From Fusobacterium sp. (lineage in GTDB: Bacteria; Fusobacteriota; Fusobacteriia; Fusobacteriales; Fusobacteriaceae), in assembly GCA_030527385.1 (NCBI GenBank), contig JAUNAY010000097.1, positions 1-5,040 of the forward strand: a stretch of DNA of 5,040 bases, given 5' to 3'. The notes beneath the pieces are model-generated. The model was not told the DNA's origin and did no database searches. It saw only the letters and a program-made list of their open reading frames with translations. Below are positions 1 through 5,040 of the stretch, one piece after another; position 1 is the first letter of the stretch; each line of letters begins with the position of its first letter. The translations under genes were made by a program, and so were the position numbers.

Positions 1-616
1 CCTCTTCAATGCTCATATTACTACTATCTATTTCAATAGCATCATCAGCTTTTTTTAATGGGCTTTCCTTTCTTGTAGAATCAATGTGATCTCTCTCTTT
101 TATTGATTTTAAAACAGAATCATAATCCTCTTCTATACCTTTTTCTCTATATTCATTTAATCTTCTTTTAGCTCTTTCTTCTGGAGATGCTACCAAAAAT
201 ATTTTCACTTGAGCTTTTGGAAATACAACTGTTCCAATATCTCTTCCATCTAAAATTATTCTTTTTCCTTGGCTTATCTCCCTTTGAAGTTCTACTAATT
301 TTACTCTTACAGCTTTGATTGCTGCTACTGGAGAAACAACACTACTTACCTCTGGTGTTCTTATCTCTTTCGATACATCTTTTCCATTTAAGAAAAATTG
401 ATTTCCAACTATATCTAATTTTGTATTTTCTAACATTTTTAAAACACTTTTTTCATCTGTTAAATCAACCTTATTCTCTAAAGAATAAAGAGCTATCATT
501 CTATACATTGCTCCAGTATCTAAATATGTTAAATCATATTTTTTAGCTACTAATTTAGCTATTGTACTTTTTCCACTTCCTGCTGGTCCATCAACCGTAA
601 CTATAAACTCTTCCAT
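1..616 (-). CDS. cmk: Cytidylate kinase (CMP/dCMP kinase), C-terminus cut by window edge
   Basis: Transfers the gamma-phosphate of ATP to CMP or dCMP, giving CDP/dCDP in the cytosol for RNA, DNA and phospholipid synthesis. The 205 residues visible show the whole family pattern. A P-loop GPAGSGKST lies at residues 10-18. The DTGAMYR block at 33-39 belongs to the nucleotide-binding core. DGRDIGT at 123-129 is the CMP-binding signature. An arginine-rich lid (RAKRR) lies at 148-152 and an RDHIDSTR segment at 175-182. Bacterial Cmk is usually about 220-230 residues, so only some 15-25 are probably missing, unless the protein is fused to another domain beyond the edge. The ATG at 616-614 is preceded by an AGGGGG Shine-Dalgarno 5 nt upstream. 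The gene starts 12 nt after the prmA stop and is probably co-transcribed with ymdB and prmA. Identification is very secure; the end of the protein is unknown. Confidence 0.96.
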   Translation of the reverse strand, partial: MEEFIVTVDGPAGSGKSTIAKLVAKKYDLTYLDTGAMYRMIALYSLENKVDLTDEKSVLKMLENTKLDIVGNQFFLNGKDVSKEIRTPEVSSVVSPVAAIKAVRVKLVELQREISQGKRIILDGRDIGTVVFPKAQVKIFLVASPEERAKRRLNEYREKGIEEDYDSVLKSIKERDHIDSTRKESPLKKADDAIEIDSSNMSIEE

Positions 617-628
617 TGTATCCCCCTA

Positions 629-1561
629 TTAATTAGCTTTTATAAGCATTGCTCTCCATTCTTTATCAGCTTTTACTTCAAGAATTTCCATTCCAAGAGC
701 TTCTACTTCTCTTTTTAGTAGTTCACATTTTTCATCTATAATTCCAGAGAAAATTACTAATCCATCTTTTTTAACAACTTTTGAAATATCATTTAATAAA
801 ATTAAAAGTACATCTGCTAATATATTTGCAACTACTACATCAAACTTTTTACCATTTACTACTGATACTAAATTTCCTAAATAAACTTTTGCTCTTTCCT
901 CTGATATTTTATTTAGCTCTAAATTTTCTCTAGCTGATTCCACTGCTAACTCATCAATATCTGTTCCATATACTTCTGAAGCTCCAAGTCTATCTGCTGC
1001 TATCATTAAAATACCAGATCCTGTACCAACGTCTATTACGCTATCTCCCTCTTTTATATTCTCTTCCATAAGTTTTAAACATAAAGAAGTCGTTGGGTGC
1101 GATCCTGTACCAAAAGCTCTTCCAGGGTCTAATTCAATTATAAGCTCGTCGTCCTTAGGCTCATACTCTCTCCAAGTTGGTTTTACCACAAATCTTTCAC
1201 TTACTTTTTCAGTAAATAAATATTTTTTCCAGCTATTTTGATAATCTTCTTCATCATATTCATAAAAATCAATAGTATAAACCAAATCTTCTCTATCTGC
1301 AAAAACTTCTTCAAATCTTTCTAAAATAACTTTTTTTCTTTTTTCAGCATATATATTTAAAGGAAAATAAGCTGAAACTGCGTGATCTACCATTAAAAAA
1401 TCCTTTTCATTTTTGTAAAAATCAAGGGGATTTTTATGTGTCATTGGTTCTTCAATTTTTAGCCCTGTCACACCAAAATCATAAAATATGTCTGAAATCT
1501 CTTTAGTGGCTCTGTCTATATCATCACTTTCATAAATTACTTTTATCTCTACTACTTTCAT
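629..1561 (-). CDS. prmA: Ribosomal protein L11 methyltransferase PrmA
   Basis: Cytosolic SAM-dependent methyltransferase that trimethylates amino groups of ribosomal protein L11. With the start chosen here it is 310 residues, matching the roughly 290-315 usual for the family. An N-terminal substrate-recognition domain covers about residues 1-100. The linker contains NSWKKY (109-114). The hallmark DPGRAFGTGSHPTT lies at 145-158, followed by the SAM-binding glycine loop DVGTGSG at 177-183, an acidic GTDID stretch at 199-203 after strand beta-2, and the ANILAD catalytic-site motif at 245-250. The start is ATG at 1561-1559. The frame stays open back to a TTG at 1573-1571 and an ATG at 1567-1565, which would add 4 or 2 residues. 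However, GGAG sits 6 nt before the ATG at 1561, and that start gives the N-terminus MKVVEI, typical of the family. The gene lies 12 nt after ymdB and 12 nt before cmk. Confidence 0.96.
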   Translation of the reverse strand: MKVVEIKVIYESDDIDRATKEISDIFYDFGVTGLKIEEPMTHKNPLDFYKNEKDFLMVDHAVSAYFPLNIYAEKRKKVILERFEEVFADREDLVYTIDFYEYDEEDYQNSWKKYLFTEKVSERFVVKPTWREYEPKDDELIIELDPGRAFGTGSHPTTSLCLKLMEENIKEGDSVIDVGTGSGILMIAADRLGASEVYGTDIDELAVESARENLELNKISEERAKVYLGNLVSVVNGKKFDVVVANILADVLLILLNDISKVVKKDGLVIFSGIIDEKCELLKREVEALGMEILEVKADKEWRAMLIKAN

Positions 1562-1567
1562 TCCCAT

Positions 1568-1571
1568 CTCC
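1568..1571 (-). promoter_or_regulatory. Shine-Dalgarno of prmA that decides its start
   Basis: On the minus strand GGAG is followed by a 6-nt spacer and ATG at 1561-1559. The competing TTG (1573-1571) overlaps this GGAG, and the ATG at 1567-1565 directly abuts it, leaving no spacer. The site therefore favours the third possible start. It begins 2 nt after the ymdB stop codon, so translational coupling with ymdB is plausible. Confidence 0.6.
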
Positions 1572-1573
1572 AA

Positions 1574-2368
1574 TTACATAAAGTTTATTTGTGTCAATGA
1601 TTTATTTATTCTTTCTATACTTTTACACTCTCCAGTTTCTAAATCTATTTCTACCTCTATTGCATTTATTCTTTCATTTCCTTCAGCTATTTCAAATCTT
1701 TGAGGTAAAGCGTTTAAAAATTTAGGAAGTATAGAGTTCACTGTCATTCCTATAACACCATTGTCTGATCCTGTCATTCCAACATCAGTAATATAACCTG
1801 TTCCCTCTGGAAGAATTTTATTATCTGCAGTTTGAATATGTGTGTGTGTTCCATAAAGTACAGAAACATATCCATCTAAATGCCACCCCATCGCTATTTT
1901 TTCAGAAGTAGCTTCAGCGTGAAAATCAACTATAATAACTCTTGTTTCCTTTTTTACTTCCTCTAAAATCTCTTTTATCTTTTTAAATGGACAATCTATT
2001 GGAGGCATAAAAACTCTTCCTTGAATAGATATTACTCCAACCTTATTTCCATTTTTATCTTTTACTATTGTATATCCCTTTCCTGGAGTTCCCTCATCTG
2101 GATAATTTGCCGGTCTTAAAACTCTATCTGTTCTATCTAAATATTCATAAAAATCTTTCTTATCCCAAATATGATTTCCACCAGTTATTACATCACAACC
2201 CCAATCTAATAATTCATCAGCTAGTTTTGCTGTAATTCCAAATCCTGCTGCTGAATTTTCACCATTTACTATTACAAAATCATAATTTTTTCTATTCTTT
2301 TCAAGAAAAGTTTTTAAAGTTTTTCTCCCTGGACTTCCTACTATATCCCCTACTATTAATACTTTCAT
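1574..2368 (-). CDS. ymdB: YmdB-family metallophosphodiesterase (TIGR00282/DR1281 type)
   Basis: A 264-residue calcineurin-like phosphodiesterase. The Bacillus subtilis homologue hydrolyses cyclic nucleotides (2',3'- and 3',5'-cAMP) and influences biofilm and motility gene expression; the substrate here is inferred from family only. All metal-site motifs are visible: GDIVGSPG with Asp8, NGENSAAG with Glu37 and Asn38, GGNHIWD with Asn65 and His66, DFHAEATSEK with Asp148 and His150, and YGTHTHIQTADN with His175 and His177. The length is normal for the family, and there is no signal peptide or membrane segment, so it should be cytosolic. ATG at 2368-2366 is preceded by AAGGA about 6 nt upstream. 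It is the first gene of the ymdB-prmA-cmk unit and has its own promoter. The ymdB gene often lies directly behind rny in low-GC bacteria. That order is kept here, but a terminator separates the two. Confidence 0.94.
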   Translation of the reverse strand: MKVLIVGDIVGSPGRKTLKTFLEKNRKNYDFVIVNGENSAAGFGITAKLADELLDWGCDVITGGNHIWDKKDFYEYLDRTDRVLRPANYPDEGTPGKGYTIVKDKNGNKVGVISIQGRVFMPPIDCPFKKIKEILEEVKKETRVIIVDFHAEATSEKIAMGWHLDGYVSVLYGTHTHIQTADNKILPEGTGYITDVGMTGSDNGVIGMTVNSILPKFLNALPQRFEIAEGNERINAIEVEIDLETGECKSIERINKSLTQINFM

Positions 2369-2425
2369 TTTAATCCTTCTTTCTTTTTATATTTTATTCT
2401 ATACACTATTTTTTCTTTACTCTAA

Positions 2426-2454
2426 ATTATATCATTTTTTTGTATATTTAACAA
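2426..2454 (-). promoter_or_regulatory. Sigma70-type promoter with extended -10, for ymdB-prmA-cmk
   Basis: On the minus strand there is a -35 element TTGTTA (2454-2449), a 17-nt spacer, and a perfect -10 TATAAT (2431-2426). A TGA immediately precedes the -10, so it also has the TGn extended -10 motif. Transcription would begin near 2419, giving a leader of about 50 nt before the ymdB ATG. The site lies just downstream of the rny terminator, as expected for a separate transcription unit. The spacer contains a run of seven A residues. The whole stretch is AT-rich, which raises the chance of a random match, but three elements agree in position and spacing. Confidence 0.8.
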
Positions 2455-2475
2455 TTTTCATTTATTATTACCAAC

Positions 2476-2509
2476 AAAAAAAGACTCTACAAATAAAGCA
2501 GAGTCTTTT
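2476..2509 (-). terminator. Intrinsic terminator downstream of rny
   Basis: Read on the minus strand, the arm AAAAGACTCTGC pairs with GTAGAGTCTTTT around a 7-nt loop TTTATTT. The stem has 12 pairs, including one G-U wobble, and is followed by an uninterrupted run that gives seven U residues. It begins 13 nt after the rny stop codon. On the plus strand the wobble becomes an A-C mismatch and the trailing T tract is only four long, so the structure is built for minus-strand transcripts. It should end the upstream unit (partial gene, rsbW-like, STAS, rny). Confidence 0.9.
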
Positions 2510-2522
2510 AATCTAAACTATA

Positions 2523-4088
2523 TTATTTCGCGTATTCCACAGCTCTTGTTTCTCTTACAATAGTTACTTTTATTTGTCCTGGATATTGCATTGTTTCTTC
2601 TATTTTCTTAGCTACATCTCTTGACATTTTAGTTGCTGCATCATCGCTTACAATCTCTGGATTAATAATTATTCTTATTTCTCTTCCAGCTTGAATTGCA
2701 TAAGATGATTCAACACCACTAAATGAATTTGCTATCTCTTCAAGATTTTCTAATCTCTTTAGATAAGCTGTTAAAGTTTCTCTTCTTGCTCCTGGTCTTG
2801 ATGCTGATATTGCATCTGCTGCTTGTACAAGAATTGCTTCTACTGTTTCAAACTCAACTTCGTTATGGTGAGCCATAACTGCATTGATAACATCTGATTT
2901 TTCACCAAATTTTTTCAAGAACTCTCCACCAATAATAGCGTGTGATGCTTCTATATCATTTTCTAATACCTTACCAACATCGTGTAAAAGTCCAGCTCTC
3001 TTAGCTAACTCTGTATCTGCTCCTATTTCTGCTGCTAAGTTTGCAGATAATTTTGCCACTTCTATTGAATGTGTTAAAACATTTTGTCCATAACTTGTTC
3101 TGAACTTTAATCTTCCTAAAGTTCTTATAATTTCTGGGTGCATTGCTGGGATTCCAAGCTCTATCAATGCCTCTTCTCCAGCATCTACTATCTCTTTTTC
3201 AATCTCTTTTCTAGCTTTATTTACTACTTCTTCAATTTTTCCAGGATGAATTCTTCCATCTGTGATTAATTTTTCAATAGCAATTCTAGCTATCTCTCTT
3301 TTTACTCCGTCAAAGCTTGAAAGTACTACTGCTTCTGGAGTATCATCTATTATTATGTCTACACCTGTTAAAGCTTCAATAGCTCTTATATTTCTTCCTT
3401 CTCTTCCTATAATTCTTCCTTTCATTTCATCATTTGGAAGATTTACTACTGATACTGTGGCATCTACAACATAATCAGATGATGCTTTTCCTATTGCTGT
3501 TGATAAAATTCTTCTTGAGATTCTATCTTTTTCATCTTCTAATTTACTTTCGAACTCTCTTATAGCCACTGCTGTTTCGTGTGTTAGATCATCTCTTAAT
3601 TTTGCTATTAAAATATCTCTAGCTTCATTTCTTGAAAGTCCAGAAATTCTTTCTAACTCATTTTCTTGTTTTGCTTTTATATTTTCAATTTCTTCTCTTT
3701 TAGCTTCTAATTCTTCAGTAGTTTTTTCTAACTCTTGACTCTTTACTTCTAATTTTTCAATTTTATTATCTAAAGTTTCCTCTTTTTTAGCAAGTCTTGC
3801 TTCTTTTTGAAGAAGTTCATTTTTAGAATTTTTTATCTCTCTTTCTGCTTCCTCTTTAATTTGATACACGTGCTCTTTAGCTTTTAACTCAATCTCTTTA
3901 CCTTTTGCAACAGCTTCTTTTTCTGCTAATTCAACAATCTCTTTAGCTTTTATCTTTGATTTTGTAATTTCATCTTCTAAATCATTTAATTCATTTATTC
4001 TTTTATCTATAACAGACTTTTTATATAGCAACGATATTACTATACTTAGTCCGATTACTACTAATCCAATTCCTAAAAATACATTCAT
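2523..4088 (-). CDS. rny: Ribonuclease Y (membrane-anchored endoribonuclease)
   Basis: RNase Y starts mRNA decay by endonucleolytic cleavage and in Firmicutes acts as the membrane anchor of the RNA-degrading machinery. The 521-residue length is typical. Domains in order: a single N-terminal hydrophobic segment at about 3-22 with a following basic stretch (YKKS), indicating a membrane anchor with the rest in the cytoplasm; a long, highly charged Glu/Lys-rich coiled coil at about 28-150; a KH RNA-binding domain with GRIIGREGRNI at 224-234 (GxxG loop 228-231); and an HD hydrolase domain with His340, the His369-Asp370 pair in GLLHDVGK, His383, MAHHNE at 405-410 and Asp425 in AADAISASRPGAR. The ATG at 4088-4086 has a GGAG about 11 nt upstream, a rather long spacing. 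It follows the STAS gene by 28 nt and is closed by the terminator at 2476-2509. All catalytic residues seem intact. Confidence 0.97.
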   Translation of the reverse strand: MNVFLGIGLVVIGLSIVISLLYKKSVIDKRINELNDLEDEITKSKIKAKEIVELAEKEAVAKGKEIELKAKEHVYQIKEEAEREIKNSKNELLQKEARLAKKEETLDNKIEKLEVKSQELEKTTEELEAKREEIENIKAKQENELERISGLSRNEARDILIAKLRDDLTHETAVAIREFESKLEDEKDRISRRILSTAIGKASSDYVVDATVSVVNLPNDEMKGRIIGREGRNIRAIEALTGVDIIIDDTPEAVVLSSFDGVKREIARIAIEKLITDGRIHPGKIEEVVNKARKEIEKEIVDAGEEALIELGIPAMHPEIIRTLGRLKFRTSYGQNVLTHSIEVAKLSANLAAEIGADTELAKRAGLLHDVGKVLENDIEASHAIIGGEFLKKFGEKSDVINAVMAHHNEVEFETVEAILVQAADAISASRPGARRETLTAYLKRLENLEEIANSFSGVESSYAIQAGREIRIIINPEIVSDDAATKMSRDVAKKIEETMQYPGQIKVTIVRETRAVEYAK

Positions 4089-4116
4089 GCTCTATCAATC
4101 TCCATCTATATTAATT

Positions 4117-4464
4117 TTATTTAAAACTTTCTACTGCTTCCTCTTCTGTTTCATAAATTTCAAATATTTCATCTAGTCCAATCATTTCAAATATAGTTTT
4201 TATATTTTCATTTAGTTTTATAAGTTTGATATCTCCACCCATATCTTTAACAACTTTTAGTTTTCCTCTAAGAATTCCCATTGCTAAACTGTTAATATGA
4301 ACTAACTCTTCAAAATCTATAATAAATTTAATGTTATCCATTTCAACAAGTTTAGTAATTCTTTCTTTTAATTTAGGTGCAACTAGAGCATCTAATTCAC
4401 CTATAACCTTTATTACTTTTATATCTCCTACATTTTTCTCAAGTATATCAAAATTTACTACCAT
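4117..4464 (-). CDS. STAS-domain protein, anti-sigma factor antagonist family
   Basis: A 115-residue, single-domain STAS protein of the SpoIIAA/RsbV type. Family members bind the partner GHKL kinase when unphosphorylated and release its target; phosphorylation on a serine turns them off. Visible features are an N-terminal beta strand with VIGELDALVAPKLKERI (20-36), a central FIIDFEELVHINS (47-59), and a C-terminal half with IKLIKLNENIKTIFEMIGLDEIFEIYETEEEAV (79-111), whose pattern of strand, loop and helix is usual for this family. Ser59 aligns with the phosphorylated serine of SpoIIAA, but the usual DSSGLG is replaced by INSLAMG, so the conserved glycine after the serine is absent. It starts 4 nt after the RsbW-like gene, its evident partner, and precedes rny by 28 nt. 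Family membership is secure. The regulated target is unknown because no sigma factor is visible. Confidence 0.9.
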   Translation of the reverse strand: MVVNFDILEKNVGDIKVIKVIGELDALVAPKLKERITKLVEMDNIKFIIDFEELVHINSLAMGILRGKLKVVKDMGGDIKLIKLNENIKTIFEMIGLDEIFEIYETEEEAVESFK

Positions 4465-4468
4465 TTTT

Positions 4469-4861
4469 TTATATAACCTCCTTGATTTTCTTTTCTATTT
4501 TAAATAATGTTCCATTTAATTTTTTTTCTATTTTAAAATTATCTGCAATGGCTCTTGCTATATATAAGCCCATTCCGCCTTCTTCTTTACTAATTTTTTC
4601 TTCATCAAAACCTACACCATTATCTTCTACCACTAATTGAATAACATCATTTGATCTTTGAATCTCTAAAATGATATCTCCAGGTTTATATTTATATCCG
4701 TGCTCAACTACGTTAGTTGAAAGTTCATCTACAACAGATAAAAGTTGGAATACATCTTTTTCGTTTATATGTTGTAATTCAAGATAAGTTTTTACTAAGG
4801 CTCTAATTAAAGATAAATTCTCTAAAGAAGAGGGTATCGTCATTTTTATAATATTTTTCAC
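4469..4861 (-). CDS. RsbW/SpoIIAB-family anti-sigma-factor-like serine kinase (HATPase_c)
   Basis: A 130-residue GHKL-fold ATPase. Relatives bind a sigma factor or other target and phosphorylate a STAS antagonist on serine. The ATP-binding boxes are all recognisable: the N box DELSTNVVEHGY (45-56) with Glu46, Asn50 and His54; the G1 box VEDNGVGF (78-85) with Asp80; the G2 box GGMGLYIARAI (95-105); and a C-terminal NGTLFKI (116-122). RsbW and SpoIIAB are about 145-160 residues, so this is a compact version without extra domains. The start is GTG at 4861-4859. An in-frame TAG immediately precedes it, and AAGG lies 9 nt upstream, overlapping the stop codon of the previous gene. The internal Met7 has no Shine-Dalgarno. 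The STAS gene follows after 4 nt, so the two form a pair, in the reverse of the rsbV-rsbW order of Bacillus. Whether the target is a sigma factor cannot be told from this window. Confidence 0.9.
   Translation of the reverse strand: MKNIIKMTIPSSLENLSLIRALVKTYLELQHINEKDVFQLLSVVDELSTNVVEHGYKYKPGDIILEIQRSNDVIQLVVEDNGVGFDEEKISKEEGGMGLYIARAIADNFKIEKKLNGTLFKIEKKIKEVI
4477..4483 (-). promoter_or_regulatory. Shine-Dalgarno of the STAS gene inside the end of the ATPase gene
   Basis: AAGGAGG on the minus strand is a near-perfect anti-16S match, and it also encodes the Lys-Glu and part of the Val codon at the C-terminus of the RsbW-like protein. The spacer to ATG (4464-4462) is 12 nt, longer than usual, and mostly A and T with a run of A before the start. 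There is no alternative in-frame start nearer to it, because the frame has stop-free but start-free A-rich codons there. The overlap suggests coupled translation of the two partners. Confidence 0.65.
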
Positions 4862-4867
4862 CTACTA

Positions 4868-5040
4868 TCACCTTCTCTCTTTAAATTTCGTTATTTTCCA
4901 TTTACCATCTTTTAATGAAAAATATACATCAAAATATATAGTTCTATCTTCAACAACAAGTGCAAGTAAACTTTGTGCACTATTTTTGAAGAACTTAGGT
5001 TTATTAATAAATATCTTCATTTGAGAAAAATCAATCTTTT
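4868..5040 (-). CDS. C-terminal end of an unidentified protein (start beyond right edge)
   Basis: An open frame enters from the right edge and gives 56 residues before TGA at 4870-4868. I do not recognise the family. The visible part alternates hydrophobic and polar residues in a way that suggests beta strands (ALVVEDRTIYFDVYF at about 26-40), then ends in a strand-like LKDGKWKITKFKERR. Such an ending is common in NTF2/SnoaL-like and small lipoprotein domains, but this is only a resemblance. Support for it being a real gene: the frame stays open, the codons resemble those of its neighbours, and its stop overlaps the Shine-Dalgarno of the RsbW-like gene 6 nt downstream, a normal operon junction. 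It is probably co-transcribed with the switch module and rny. Confidence 0.7.
   Translation of the reverse strand, partial: KIDFSQMKIFINKPKFFKNSAQSLLALVVEDRTIYFDVYFSLKDGKWKITKFKERR

Noticed and set aside
319..546. Plus-strand open frame of 75 codons
   Set aside because: It lies entirely antisense to cmk, whose protein shows all family motifs. The translated product is a Leu/Phe/His-rich shadow with no domain pattern and no suitable ribosome binding site.
2369..2425. Possible riboswitch or leader RNA before ymdB
   Set aside because: The predicted leader is only about 50 nt, nearly all A and T, and shows no stem of useful length or known riboswitch motif.
2476..2513. Possibility that the hairpin is a bidirectional terminator
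   Set aside because: On the plus strand the inner G-U wobble becomes an A-C mismatch, only four T residues follow the stem, and no plus-strand gene exists in the window for it to serve.
2884..3093. Plus-strand open frame of 69 codons
   Set aside because: Antisense to the HD domain of rny. The product is low in complexity and unrecognisable, so it is a shadow of the real gene.
3262..3474. Plus-strand open frame of 70 codons
   Set aside because: Antisense to the KH-domain region of rny. It is a Ser/Thr/Ile-rich shadow produced by the AT-rich coding strand.
3640..4010. Repetitive-looking Lys/Glu-rich coding stretch in rny
   Set aside because: It looks like a repeat at the DNA level (many ctttt/ttct runs), but it is simply the heptad-based coiled coil expected in RNase Y; there are no true tandem repeat units.
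4089..4140. Weak -10-like TTAATATAG sequence before rny
   Set aside because: There is no convincing -35 at the right spacing and the region is AT-rich throughout, so a separate rny promoter is not supported from sequence alone.

Overview
This is an AT-rich window (roughly 30% G+C by eye) in which every real gene lies on the minus strand, so transcription runs from position 5040 towards 1. The base composition, the A/T-ending codons and the feel of the cytidylate kinase, PrmA and RNase Y sequences suggest a low-GC anaerobe, most likely a member of the Fusobacteriota (Fusobacterium or Cetobacterium type). A Clostridia-like Firmicute is the alternative. The assignment is by recognition and was not checked by a search.

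Layout in order of transcription: (1) the C-terminal end of an unidentified protein, running in from the right edge; (2) a GHKL-type anti-sigma-factor-like ATPase of the RsbW/SpoIIAB family, starting at GTG; (3) a small STAS-domain protein of the anti-sigma-factor antagonist family (RsbV/SpoIIAA type); (4) rny, encoding the membrane-anchored endoribonuclease RNase Y; (5) a clear intrinsic terminator; (6) a strong-looking sigma70-type promoter with an extended -10; (7) ymdB, a metallophosphodiesterase; (8) prmA, the ribosomal protein L11 methyltransferase; (9) cmk, cytidylate kinase, whose last residues run off the left edge.

The window therefore holds two transcription units. The upstream one joins a two-protein partner-switching module to RNase Y. 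Its gaps are 6, 4 and 28 nt, and the Shine-Dalgarno of the STAS gene lies inside the last codons of the ATPase gene. The downstream unit (ymdB-prmA-cmk) has 12-nt gaps, its own promoter and a leader of about 50 nt. The genes at the centre of each unit are housekeeping functions: mRNA decay, cyclic nucleotide or RNA-linked phosphodiester hydrolysis, ribosomal protein modification and pyrimidine nucleotide supply. The least ordinary part is the switch module next to rny, because no sigma factor is visible and the antagonist has an altered phosphorylation-site motif. I found no mobile elements, CRISPR arrays, tRNA or rRNA genes, and no clear evidence of an undescribed system. The intergenic regions are short; the longest (2369-2522) is fully accounted for by the terminator, promoter and leader.
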